A stretch of DNA of 64,000 bases from DATGFB01 sp032160545 (GTDB lineage Bacteria; Actinomycetota; Actinomycetes; Mycobacteriales; Jatrophihabitantaceae), in NCBI GenBank assembly GCA_032160545.1, contig JAVHVN010000109.1:5723-69722 (forward strand). The letters run 5' to 3'. The position numbers and the translations under genes are program-made. The notes under the pieces are model-generated. The model worked only from the letters and a program-made list of their open reading frames with translations. It had not been told where the DNA came from and searched no databases. Below are positions 49,491 through 58,360 of the stretch, piece after piece; the first letter of the stretch is position 1; every line of letters starts with the position of its first letter.

Positions 49491-51857
49491 CTAGCCAGGG
49501 CCGGGGTTGCTGCCGGCGGAACTGCCCGGGGGGACACCGTTGCTCAGGCACACGGTGACGGCGGAGCCCGGCGTCGCGAGCTGGGGCGTGTAGTAGCCGA
49601 CCGTGCCGGCCGGTTCGGGGCTTCCGCATTTCACGGAGGCGACGCTGATCGTGAAACCGGTTGCAGCCAACTGGGCGGTCGCCGTTTGCACGCTCTGCCC
49701 GGTCGGATCGGGCACCGCGCTCGCGCCCGGGATGTTGGACGGATCGGCCCAGGTCCAGTGTTGGGATTGCAGGGTCGGCCCGTAGGCGTCCAGCCAGAAC
49801 GTGGAGGCGTACGCACCGAAGACGTCGCTGCCGTTGTTGGCCACCTGACTGGGTAACCCGGTCACCGTTGCTCCCGGGTCGGTCGGGTTGACGAGCGCGG
49901 AGGCCGACACCAGCGTCGGCGTGACTCCGACGAACCACAGCGCCGAGTTGCCGTTGCCGCCGTCGGGTCCCTGCGGGTTGTCGTTGTTCGTTCCGGTCTT
50001 CGACGCCACGGCGCTGCCGCCGTTGGCGTACCAGTTGCCGAAGTAGGACGCCGCGGTCCCCTCGGAGCTGGCGGTGTCCGCCGTCATCATGGTGACCATG
50101 GTTCGGGCGACCTGAGAAGAGAGCTCGCGGGTGCACGCTGCGTGGGTGAACGACACGGGGGTGCCGGTCGGCCCGGTGATGGTGGAGACGGGTGTCGGCG
50201 GGCAGTAGACGCCGTCGTTGGCGACCGTGCCGTAAGCCCCGGCGAGTTGCAGCGGGGCGGTCGGTGCGAAGCCGAGGGTGAATCCGGTCTGGTGCTGCTC
50301 GATCGTCGCCTGGGCGATGGATGTCGTGCTGCCGCTGGATGCCGGCTGGTTGAGCCCCGTCATGCCCATGCTGAGCGCGGTGTTCACGATCGGGCTCAGG
50401 TCGCACGAGAAGAGCTGGTCCTCCATGCCGACGAAGTAGGTGTTCACCGACTCGGGCAGCGCGTCTCTCAGGGCCAGCGTGGCGTTGTACGTGCCGGCAT
50501 TGTGGGTCGTGTACGGCGCGGTGTCAGTAGGGCAGTTGCGCACCGTGTAGGCGTTCCCGGTGGTCAGGGTGAAGTCCGGCTGGACGCCCAGTTTGAGAGC
50601 GGCGAGCGCCGTGAAGTACTTGTAGGTCGACCCGGCACCGGCGTATCCGGTGGTGAACAGCGGCAGGGTGGTCTGGCCCGCAGCGGTGTTCAGTCCGTAG
50701 TGGCGGCTGGTGATCATCGTCTGCACGGCACCGGTTCGTGGGTCGACCGATGGCATGACGAGGGCGGTGGGCGACGCCGGGTCGAGCCCGCTGTTCCAGA
50801 TCGCGCTCTGCCCACTGTTCTGCAGCGCCGCGTCCAGGGTGGTCACGACAGTGAGTCCACCGGTCTGCAGCTCGGCTGCGCTCAGGCCACCCTGTGTCTC
50901 CAGCCAGTTCACCACGTAGTCGCAGAAGAACCCGTCGTTCTGGATCGCCGGGTTGGCGTAGGCGCACCCCTCCCGGACGGGGGGCGGCGAGGCGGTCGTC
51001 AGATCGATCGGCATCGCCTTGTACGTCGTAGCCTGTGCCGCGGACAGGTCCCCGGTCGCGACCATGTTGTCCAGAACCTGGTTGCGCCGGGTGCGTGCGG
51101 CCTGGGGATCGACGAACGGATCGTCGGCCGTGGGGCTCTGCAGCAGTCCGACAAGCATCGCGCCCTGCGCGAGGTTCAGCTTCGCAGCCGGGACACCGAA
51201 GTAGGTCTCCGATGCGGTCTGGATGCCGTAGGAGTTCTCACCGAAGAACGAGAGGTTGAAGTAGCCGTCGAGGATCTGGGCCTTGGTGTAGGTCTGGTTC
51301 AGCTTCAGCGCGCACCGGGCATCCTCGACCTTCCTCTGCAGATTCTCCGCCACGGCAGCCTGCCGCGCCGCGTCGGTGGTGGCTTGGTAGTACTGCAGTT
51401 GCTTGACGTACTGCTCGGTCAGGGTCGAACCACCCTGCGTGGAGCCGCCGGTGCCGTTGTTCACCGCAGCCCGGATGATCCCCTTCACGTCGATGCCGTT
51501 GTTGGAGTAGAACGTGCGGTCCTCGGTGTCGATGAGCGCCCGCTGCACCGAAACCGGGATCTGCGTCAGCGGGATGTCCTGACGATTCTGGGTGAACATC
51601 GACGCGATCAGGGTCTTTCCGTCGCTGGCCAGAATGCGCGTGCTCTGCTGCGGCGGCGCGGCCGCGATATCGCAGGAGGCGCTGAGGAAATCAGCCGACG
51701 CGGCCTTGACGGCGAAGCCGATACCTCCCACGAAGGGCAGTGCCACGCCGGCGACGATCGTTCCGCAGGCCATGAGGCACGCGATGAGTCTCGCCAGCAA
51801 GCCCGCCTTCGTCGTCGGGCGGAACCAACGGGCATCAGAACGTGGATTCCTGCGCAC
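49491..51857 (-). CDS. Bifunctional (class A) penicillin-binding protein with PASTA domain
   Basis: 788 residues, one N-terminal anchor (about residues 18-52). GT51 glycosyltransferase domain with EDRTFYSNNGIDVKGIIRA (Glu112 catalytic) and QGGSTLTEQ; transpeptidase with STYK (Ser410-Lys413), SVN and KTGT. C-terminal PASTA segment (about 700-770: PTGQSVQTATAQLAATGF). Builds and crosslinks peptidoglycan outside the membrane. The C-terminus is Ser/Gly/Pro-rich. It is divergent from the MarR/ABC operon. Confidence 0.93.
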   Translation of the reverse strand: MRRNPRSDARWFRPTTKAGLLARLIACLMACGTIVAGVALPFVGGIGFAVKAASADFLSASCDIAAAPPQQSTRILASDGKTLIASMFTQNRQDIPLTQIPVSVQRALIDTEDRTFYSNNGIDVKGIIRAAVNNGTGGSTQGGSTLTEQYVKQLQYYQATTDAARQAAVAENLQRKVEDARCALKLNQTYTKAQILDGYFNLSFFGENSYGIQTASETYFGVPAAKLNLAQGAMLVGLLQSPTADDPFVDPQAARTRRNQVLDNMVATGDLSAAQATTYKAMPIDLTTASPPPVREGCAYANPAIQNDGFFCDYVVNWLETQGGLSAAELQTGGLTVVTTLDAALQNSGQSAIWNSGLDPASPTALVMPSVDPRTGAVQTMITSRHYGLNTAAGQTTLPLFTTGYAGAGSTYKYFTALAALKLGVQPDFTLTTGNAYTVRNCPTDTAPYTTHNAGTYNATLALRDALPESVNTYFVGMEDQLFSCDLSPIVNTALSMGMTGLNQPASSGSTTSIAQATIEQHQTGFTLGFAPTAPLQLAGAYGTVANDGVYCPPTPVSTITGPTGTPVSFTHAACTRELSSQVARTMVTMMTADTASSEGTAASYFGNWYANGGSAVASKTGTNNDNPQGPDGGNGNSALWFVGVTPTLVSASALVNPTDPGATVTGLPSQVANNGSDVFGAYASTFWLDAYGPTLQSQHWTWADPSNIPGASAVPDPTGQSVQTATAQLAATGFTISVASVKCGSPEPAGTVGYYTPQLATPGSAVTVCLSNGVPPGSSAGSNPGPG

Positions 51858-51996
51858 GGGTGCGGCCTACCGTCTCCTGGTGCGTGACTTGCGGGGGACA
51901 CTCCTTCGTACCTAACGAATTTGTTGGCCCGGCTGGGTGCAACTGTGTGGGACGTAGGGAAGGCGTCCGGCACTGCCCAGACGGAGGGTCGATGTA

Positions 51997-52011
51997 GTTC
52001 GACCGTCGAAC
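51997..52011. promoter_or_regulatory. 15-bp palindrome, candidate MarR operator
   Basis: GTTCGAC-C-GTCGAAC is perfect with a one-base centre. It lies 10 bp before TACTGT (52021-52026), a -10 that is 8 nt from the marR GTG. It also lies between marR and the divergent PBP. Confidence 0.6.
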
Positions 52012-52034
52012 CAATTCGTGTACTGTGGGAGCAC

Positions 52035-52460
52035 GTGGATCGAGTCGAAGCCCTGCGCGCCCTGGTGCGAATGTCCCGCCTGCTCGAGCACGCCTCGGGC
52101 GAGCTCAGCCTGGCCCACTACCGGGTGCTGGCGGCGGTCGCGGACGGCGACGAGCGCGCTTCGCACGTTGCGGCCCGGCTGGCGCTGGGCAAGCCGACGA
52201 TCAGCGCGAGTGTGGACGCTCTCTGCCGCCGCGGGATGCTCGTCCGCGAGCAGAACATGGATGACCAGCGGGTCGTCGGCCTGCGGCTGACCGCGCAGGG
52301 TTCAGCCGCGCTCGAGGACGCGGAGACCGCGATGCTGGGCCGCTTCGACGCGGTGCTGCGGCAGGCCGACGATCCCGACCGGACCGTCGGCGCGCTCGCC
52401 GGGTTGGCCGCAGCCCTAGACCGGCTCTCGGCCGAACGCCTCGTCGGCCGGTGCGAGTGA
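52035..52460 (+). CDS. MarR family regulator
   Basis: 141 residues. Winged helix: SLAHYRVLAAVADGDERASHVAARLALGKPTISASVDALCRRGMLVREQNMDDQRVVGLRLTAQG, with the DDQR wing of MarR proteins. GTG 52035 is chosen from the promoter and family length; longer frames into 51921 have no support. The stop overlaps the ABC exporter start (GTGA), so it likely controls the exporter. Confidence 0.88.
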   Translation: MDRVEALRALVRMSRLLEHASGELSLAHYRVLAAVADGDERASHVAARLALGKPTISASVDALCRRGMLVREQNMDDQRVVGLRLTAQGSAALEDAETAMLGRFDAVLRQADDPDRTVGALAGLAAALDRLSAERLVGRCE

Positions 52461-55400
52461 ACCCGCCTGAGGGTTGGGTGCGTCGGCTGTGGCGGCAGCT
52501 CATGCGGCACCGCCGCAACGTGATCATCGCCGTGGCGGCGTCGGTCGCCGGTAGCGCGTCCCAGACGCTCGTGCCGTTGATTGCCCGCCAGATCGTCGAC
52601 AACGTGGTGGTCACGCGCCGCGACGCGCTGTGGCCCTGGCTGGCACTGCTGTTCGCTGCGGCAGCCCTGGCCTTCGTCCTGGCCTACGTGCGGCGGTACC
52701 GCGGCGGCCAGGTGGCGCTGGCGGTGCAGCTGGACCTGCGCAACGCGATGCACGACCACCTGCAGCAGCTCGATCTCGCGACGCTGTCACGCATGCCGAC
52801 CGGGCAGCTGGTGTCGCGGGCCAACTCGGACTCCGCGCTGGTTCAGGGCCTGCTCAACTTCTTGCCGCTGATGACCGGCAACGTGTTGCTGATGCTGCTG
52901 TCGCTGGTGGTCATGTTCGTCCTGTCGCCGCTGCTGGCGCTGCTGGCGCTGGTCGTGGTGCCGGCCCTATTCGCAGTGTCCTACCGGATGCGCAGCCGGG
53001 TGTTCCCGGCGAGCTGGGACGGCCAGCAGCGTGAGGGGGACGTCGCGCAGATCGTCGACGAGGGTGTTACCGGGGTGCGCGTGGTCAAGGCGTTCGGGCA
53101 GGAGGCGCGCGAGGTCCGCCGGCTCACCGCCACCGCCCAGCGGCTGTACGGCTCGCGCATGCGGGCCACCCGGCTGAACGCGCGGTACCAGCCGCTGCTC
53201 GAGACCATTCCGACGTTGGCGCAGGTGGCCATCCTCGTGTTCGGCGGCCTGCTCGCCCTGCACGGCCGGATCAGCCTCGGCACGTTCCTCGCGTTCTCCA
53301 CCTACGTCGGCCAGTTCGCGGCGCCGGCGCGCCAGCTCGCCGGTGTGCTCACCGTCGGCCAGCAGGCGCGAGCCGGCGTCGAGCGCATCTTCCAGCTGCT
53401 CGACCTGAAGCCGGCGATCGCCGACGCACCCGGCTCGGTCGCCCTCGACGACATCCGTGGCGAGATCGTCTTCGAGGACGTGCGGTTCGGCTACGACCCC
53501 GCGACCCCGGTCTTGGACGGGTTCGACCTGCGCATCGCGGCCGGTGAGCGTGTGGCGATCGTCGGGGCGAGCGGCAGCGGTAAATCCACACTTGCCACGC
53601 TCGTCTCGCGCTTCCACGACCCGCAGGCCGGGCGGGTACTCATCGACGGTCATGACGTCCGCGACATCACGCTGCACTCGCTGCGGCGGCGGGTGGGCGT
53701 CGCGTTCGAGGAGAGCTTCCTGTTCTCCGACACGATCCGGTCCAACATCGCCTACGGCCGACCCGACGCCACCGACGACCGGATCGAGGCGGCAGCCCGC
53801 ACCGCGCAGGCCGACGGCTTCGTCCGCGAGCTGCCGCGCGGTTACGACACGATCGTGGGCGAGCGCGGGCTGACGCTGTCGGGCGGTCAACGGCAGCGGA
53901 TCGCGCTCGCGCGGGCGATCCTGCCCGATCCGCGGGTGCTCGTGCTGGACGACGCGACCAGCGCGGTGGACGTGCACACCGAAGAGGCGATCCACGACGG
54001 GTTGCGTGAGGTGCTCAGCGGCCGCACGACGCTGCTCATCGCGCACCGGATCTCGACGCTGCGCCTGGCGGACCGGGTGGTGGTGCTCGACGCCGGCCGG
54101 GTCGTCGACAGCGGCACCCACGAGGAGCTGACCGGCCGCAGCGCGCTCTACCGGTCGCTGCTGTCGGGGCTCGAGACCGAACCGGTGCGGCAGGCCGGCG
54201 ACCGCATCGAGGCGCTGGCCGCACTGACGAAGCGCGGCGTCACGGCGGCGGCCTGGCGCGGGGCGCGTACGGCGCCGACCACACGCACGACCGTGCCGAC
54301 CGGGCTCGGCGCCGGGCTCGGCGGCGGCGGGGGCGCCGGCGCTGGCGCTGGCAGCCTGCTTGCCGGGCTGCCAGCCACGCCCGAGCTGTTGGCGCGCGTT
54401 GCCGAGCTGCCGCCGGTGCGCGATGAGGCAGAGCTCGATCTTGCCGCCGAGAGCCGGCGGCAGCCGCAGTTCGGCTTGCTGCGCCTGCTGCGCGAGTTCC
54501 GCCGCCCGCTACTGATCGGGCTGATCCTCGTGGTGCTCGACGCGGTCGCCGGGCTGGCCGGTCCCTACCTCGTCAAGACCGGCGTCGACAGCGGCGTCGC
54601 TACCGGCTCGCAGGGCGTGTTGTTCGGCGCGTCCGCAGTGTTCCTCGCCATCACGCTCGCCGACCTGCTCGACGGCGTCGCCTCGACCTTCGTCACCGGC
54701 CGCACCGCCGAGCGGATCATGCTGTCGCTGCGCATCCGCATCTGGGCCCAGCTGCAGCGGTTGTCGCTCGACTACTACGAGCGCGAGCTCGGCGGCCGGA
54801 TCATGACGCGGATGACGACCGACGTCGACCAGTTCGAGTCGCTCGTCGAGAACGGCCTGCTGTCGGCGCTCGTCTCGTTCGTCACCTTCGTAGGCGTCGG
54901 CGTCGCGCTCCTCGTCGTCGACGTCGAACTCGGGCTCGTCACGCTGAGCGTGGTGGTTCCGCTGGCATTCGCCACGGTGTGGTTCCGGCGCCGTGCCGCC
55001 CGGCTGTATGAACTCTCGCGCGAGCGGATCGCGGTCGTGAACGGGGATTTCCAGGAAAGTCTGTCCGGCGTGCGGGAGTCGCAGGCGTTCGTGCACGAGG
55101 CGGCGACGATCGCCCGCTTCCACGACCTGGGGCTGTCCTACCTGAGCTCGCGTGTGGCTGCCCAGCGGCTGGTGGCGACCTACTTCCCGTTCGTCCAGTT
55201 CCTGTCCGCGGTGGCCGACGCGTTGGTGCTCGGTGTGGGCGCCGTGCTGATCCGCTCCGGCTCGCTGACCGTCGGCGACCTCATTGCGTTCCTGCTCTAC
55301 ATCGACCTGTTCTTCTCACCCATTCAGCAGCTGTCGCAGGTCTTCGATTCGTGGCAGCAGACGCGGGTGTCGGTGAACCGCATCGCCGAGCTGATGGCTC

Positions 55401-56206
55401 TCGATTCGCTCACACCCGAGCCTGACGTCGCCGAACCGCTCGGCGACGTGCACGGTGCGGTGGCGCTCGACGGCGTCCGCTTCGGCTATCCCTCGTCGGA
55501 AGCGGGTGACGCGCTGCGCGGCCTCGACCTGCACGTGGCGCCCGGCGAGACCGTCGCGCTCGTCGGCGAGACCGGAGCCGGCAAGTCGACGGTGCTGAAG
55601 TTGCTGGCCCGCTTCTACGACCCGCTGGCCGGTTCGGTGTCGCTGGACGGCCACGACCTGCGCACGCTCGAGCTGGCCGCCTTCCGCAGCCATCTCGGTT
55701 ACGTGCCGCAGGAGGCATTCCTGTTCTCGGCGTCGGTGCGCGACAACATCGCCTACGGCCGTCCGGACGCGACCGATGCCCAGGTCGAGGCGGCGGCACG
55801 CGCGGTCGGCGCGCACGACGTCGTGGCCGGCCTACCGGACGGCTACCTCACCCAGCTCGGAGAGCGGGGCGGTTCGCTGTCGTCCGGGCAGCGCCAGCTC
55901 ATCGCTCTGGCCCGGGCGCAGCTCGCCGATCCGGCGCTGCTGCTGCTGGACGAAGCGACGTCCAACCTTGACCTGGCCAGCGAGTCGCGGGTGACCGCGG
56001 CGATGCGCGAGGTCGCGCGCGACCGGACCACGATCTTGATCGCGCACCGGCTGCAGAGCGCCCGGGTCGCGGACCGGATCGTTGTGATGGCCGACGGCCG
56101 GGTGGCCGAGCAGGGGACGCACGAGGAATTGCTGGAGCTCGACGGCATCTACACGCGGATGTGGCGGGCCTTCGACACCGTCACCGGCGAGGGGCGCGTC
56201 GCCTGA
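52457..56206 (+). CDS. Single-chain asymmetric ABC exporter (two TMD-NBD modules)
   Basis: 1249 residues: TMD1 (about 15-310), NBD1 (about 335-575), a Gly/Ala-rich linker (about 610-650), TMD2 (about 690-990) and NBD2 (about 1010-1235). NBD1: Walker A GASGSGKST (370-378), signature LSGGQ (474-478), Walker B ends in Asp499 where a Glu is expected (LVLDDATS). NBD2: GETGAGKST (1037-1045), signature LSSGQ (1141-1145), Walker B with Glu1166 (LLLLDEATS). Thus one ATP site is degenerate, as in heterodimeric exporters and the mycobacterial Rv0194 type. Drug or lipid export is likely. Confidence 0.93.
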   Translation: MNPPEGWVRRLWRQLMRHRRNVIIAVAASVAGSASQTLVPLIARQIVDNVVVTRRDALWPWLALLFAAAALAFVLAYVRRYRGGQVALAVQLDLRNAMHDHLQQLDLATLSRMPTGQLVSRANSDSALVQGLLNFLPLMTGNVLLMLLSLVVMFVLSPLLALLALVVVPALFAVSYRMRSRVFPASWDGQQREGDVAQIVDEGVTGVRVVKAFGQEAREVRRLTATAQRLYGSRMRATRLNARYQPLLETIPTLAQVAILVFGGLLALHGRISLGTFLAFSTYVGQFAAPARQLAGVLTVGQQARAGVERIFQLLDLKPAIADAPGSVALDDIRGEIVFEDVRFGYDPATPVLDGFDLRIAAGERVAIVGASGSGKSTLATLVSRFHDPQAGRVLIDGHDVRDITLHSLRRRVGVAFEESFLFSDTIRSNIAYGRPDATDDRIEAAARTAQADGFVRELPRGYDTIVGERGLTLSGGQRQRIALARAILPDPRVLVLDDATSAVDVHTEEAIHDGLREVLSGRTTLLIAHRISTLRLADRVVVLDAGRVVDSGTHEELTGRSALYRSLLSGLETEPVRQAGDRIEALAALTKRGVTAAAWRGARTAPTTRTTVPTGLGAGLGGGGGAGAGAGSLLAGLPATPELLARVAELPPVRDEAELDLAAESRRQPQFGLLRLLREFRRPLLIGLILVVLDAVAGLAGPYLVKTGVDSGVATGSQGVLFGASAVFLAITLADLLDGVASTFVTGRTAERIMLSLRIRIWAQLQRLSLDYYERELGGRIMTRMTTDVDQFESLVENGLLSALVSFVTFVGVGVALLVVDVELGLVTLSVVVPLAFATVWFRRRAARLYELSRERIAVVNGDFQESLSGVRESQAFVHEAATIARFHDLGLSYLSSRVAAQRLVATYFPFVQFLSAVADALVLGVGAVLIRSGSLTVGDLIAFLLYIDLFFSPIQQLSQVFDSWQQTRVSVNRIAELMALDSLTPEPDVAEPLGDVHGAVALDGVRFGYPSSEAGDALRGLDLHVAPGETVALVGETGAGKSTVLKLLARFYDPLAGSVSLDGHDLRTLELAAFRSHLGYVPQEAFLFSASVRDNIAYGRPDATDAQVEAAARAVGAHDVVAGLPDGYLTQLGERGGSLSSGQRQLIALARAQLADPALLLLDEATSNLDLASESRVTAAMREVARDRTTILIAHRLQSARVADRIVVMADGRVAEQGTHEELLELDGIYTRMWRAFDTVTGEGRVA

Positions 56207-56380
56207 TCGCACCCAGCGTCCGCGGCCAGAGCGGATGGCGAGCGGCGGGATACCGATGATCAGTGCTCCCGAGTCAACTCCGTCACGCAGCGCGACCACC
56301 ACCGCGCCGCCGAAGGCCACGAGCGCGACTACGTCGGCGACGACCACCAACCACCATGAGCGCAGTCCGTCGTATCTCAC
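56207..56380 (-). pseudogene. Membrane-protein stub
   Basis: The 317-bp gap after the ABC gene holds this minus-strand frame: VRYDGLRSWWLVVVADVVA and GALIIGIPPLAIRSGRGRWV, two helices with a conserved-looking start and a basic end. It has no stop before running antisense into the ABC gene, so it is a truncated remnant or an artefact. Nothing else is visible in the gap. Confidence 0.35.
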
Positions 56381-56523
56381 CGCGGCGTCAGCGGGGGTTT
56401 CGACCCTTCGAGCTACGAGTCCCCTCCGAGCGCCCCGCGGCGCCCTCGCCAACTGCGGCGATGCTTCAGCGGCGTCCTGGGCCACGGTTGCAGGTCGCCT
56501 AGTGGTTCGACCGTGACCAGCCC

Positions 56524-56949
56524 TTACAGATCGGCAGCAAGTTGGGACACGCCTTCGGGCGGCAGCCGCATGATGATGGTGTAGGCGCAATCGTGGAAGT
56601 TGGCTATCAACCCATCGTGCTTGTCGTAGATGTCGACGTTGATCGACCACGCGAGATAGCGACGCAGCAGATCCGCTTGAGCCGCGTCCGAGAGGTCGAC
56701 ATCGACGGTCGTGCCGCGGCGTCGACGAAGCTTGAGCAGTCGCTCTAGACGATCTTCGGCGTCCAGTGCGTCCGGCGTGATGACTCGTCCGTAGTCCGTG
56801 TGCACGTCGAGTCGCGCAACGGCGGGCCGCGTGCCCAGGGCGCCGAGCACAGCCGCAGAGGTGCGTTGAGCAAGCTCCCGATCCTTGACGGCCTCCGCGA
56901 TCGTGAACCACGCACCCGGGGCATCGCGCTGCTCGACGTTCAACTGCAT
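56524..56949 (-). CDS. Hypothetical protein
   Basis: 141 residues, unrecognised. Soluble, mixed alpha/beta (VARLDVHTDYGRVITPDALD, TTVDVDLSDAAQADLLRRYLAWSINVDIYDKHDG, FHDCAYTIIMRLP). No membrane segment or enzyme motif. Codons look real and start ATG 56949 is clear, but no ribosome site is evident. Confidence 0.55.
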   Translation of the reverse strand: MQLNVEQRDAPGAWFTIAEAVKDRELAQRTSAAVLGALGTRPAVARLDVHTDYGRVITPDALDAEDRLERLLKLRRRRGTTVDVDLSDAAQADLLRRYLAWSINVDIYDKHDGLIANFHDCAYTIIMRLPPEGVSQLAADL

Positions 56950-57100
56950 GTCGCCATCATCGCGGCGCGGCCAAACCCGTATCTGTGGTTACCACTGATC
57001 ATGGTGACCTCGCGGGGGTAGGGGCCAGGCCGCTGTTGGCGGTCGCGTTGACCGTCCGGACGGTGTCCGGTCGCCTGCACACCCGAGGTTGGTCGGACCG

Positions 57101-57727
57101 TCACGCCAGGCCGATCTGCTGGTAGAAGGTGAGGTTGTCCCAGAACAGGAATTCTTCGTCCATGACGCCGGAGCGGTTCCAGATGCCGACGGTGGCCATA
57201 TTGATGGCGTACGCCTTGCCGGTGGGGGCGTTGTAGCCGCCCTTGCCGTCGGGCATCGGCCGGGTGAAGGTTCCGCGCATCACTCCGGTCACCGCGGTGA
57301 GGTTGTCCTTGGCGACTCGGATCGGGTGCTCTTGGATGCGGGTGTCCGGTGCCCAGGCGAAGAGGGCGGCGAGGTCGGCGATGTGCTCGTCGAGGCCGTC
57401 GGTGTAGTGGCCATCGGGCCAGTGGGCGCGAATGTTCTGGGCGTGGCTTTCACCCATCCGGCTCCACTCGGCATGGCTGAAGACATCGAAGTCCAGCTCG
57501 TCGAACTTCACTAGGTGAGTGCGCTCCTCGTGGGTGAGCCCGTTCGGGAAAGGCGGGCTCGGCACGACCGTGGTGGCCGGGTCGGGCAGCAGCGCAGTGG
57601 ATGAGGTGGGGGGCTCCGAAGAGCCCTGCGGAAAGGCGAGATCCGTGCCGGAGGCCACTGCACTCAGTGCAAGCGTCCCGAGCGCGGCGGCGCCGCTGTA
57701 CTTCAACATCGAACGGCGATCGATCAT
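57101..57727 (-). CDS. Tat-exported SnoaL-like ester-cyclase family protein
   Basis: 208 residues. Twin-arginine signal DRRSMLKYSG followed by a hydrophobic run (AAALGTLALSAVASG), a Pro/Ser/Thr linker, then a SnoaL-like (NTF2-fold) domain: VFSHAEWSRMGESHAQNIRAHWPDG, DLAALFAWAPDTRI, IGIWNRSGVMDEEFLFWDN. SnoaL relatives include polyketide cyclases and many dehydratase-like folds; an exported member is unusual. GAGGAG lies 6 nt before ATG 57727. Divergent from HxlR, which probably controls it. Confidence 0.82.
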   Translation of the reverse strand: MIDRRSMLKYSGAAALGTLALSAVASGTDLAFPQGSSEPPTSSTALLPDPATTVVPSPPFPNGLTHEERTHLVKFDELDFDVFSHAEWSRMGESHAQNIRAHWPDGHYTDGLDEHIADLAALFAWAPDTRIQEHPIRVAKDNLTAVTGVMRGTFTRPMPDGKGGYNAPTGKAYAINMATVGIWNRSGVMDEEFLFWDNLTFYQQIGLA

Positions 57728-57771
57728 GGCGAGCTCCTCAGGGGTGTCGGTGATGCGGTAGACCGAAGCTA

Positions 57772-57790
57772 CAGTATCTTTTTGATACTG
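57772..57790. promoter_or_regulatory. CAGTATC-N5-GATACTG operator
   Basis: Perfect 7-bp inverted arms around TTTTT, between the divergent SnoaL-like and hxlR genes. HxlR-type regulators commonly bind GTAT-ATAC inverted repeats. Confidence 0.65.
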
Positions 57791-57832
57791 CACTCCCCTG
57801 GTGACCGGTATATTTCAGGTAGCATTGGCGGG

Positions 57833-58252
57833 GTGGCTGACAAGAGCGACCCGGTATACGTGGCGGACGACCCGCCCTTCGATGTCTTTTCGCGCTCGTG
57901 CCCCTCGCGTCCCGTGCTCGAGCACGTGACCGGGCGCTGGGGCAGCCTGGTGCTCGCCGCGTTGCAGGACGGACCGGTCCGATTCAACGATCTTCGCCGC
58001 CGCGTCGACGGCGTCAGCCAGAAAGTCCTAGCGCAGACGTTGCAGGCACTGGAGCGCGACGGGTTCGTCCACCGGCATCAGCTCACCGGATTTCCGCTCC
58101 GGGTCGAGTACACGTTGACCCATCCAGGCCAGGACGTTGCGGCGAAGTTGCTCGAGCTGATCGCGCAGGTCGAGGCGAGCATGGATTCCGTGCTGGCCTC
58201 CCGGCAGCACTATGACTCCAGCGCTACCACCGGGAACCCCGCCCGGGAGTAA
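57833..58252 (+). CDS. HxlR family transcriptional regulator
   Basis: 139 residues. PVLEHVTGRWGSLVLAALQDGPVRFNDLRRRVDGVSQKVLAQTLQALERDGFVHR is a textbook HxlR winged helix with a preceding Cys (SRSCPSRP), which in redox-sensing members is a regulatory thiol. GTG 57833 is chosen from TTGGCGGG before it; ATG 57782 is possible. Divergent from the exported SnoaL protein. Confidence 0.9.
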   Translation: MADKSDPVYVADDPPFDVFSRSCPSRPVLEHVTGRWGSLVLAALQDGPVRFNDLRRRVDGVSQKVLAQTLQALERDGFVHRHQLTGFPLRVEYTLTHPGQDVAAKLLELIAQVEASMDSVLASRQHYDSSATTGNPARE

Positions 58253-58360
58253 GGCTCCGAGGTCTCCGCTTCGCGCGGAATGTGCGGGTGTTCCGCTCGC
58301 ACACCTGCGAGGGTGTGTCGGATGGTGCGCCGCTTGCACCAACTGCGGCAGAGGAGAGCG

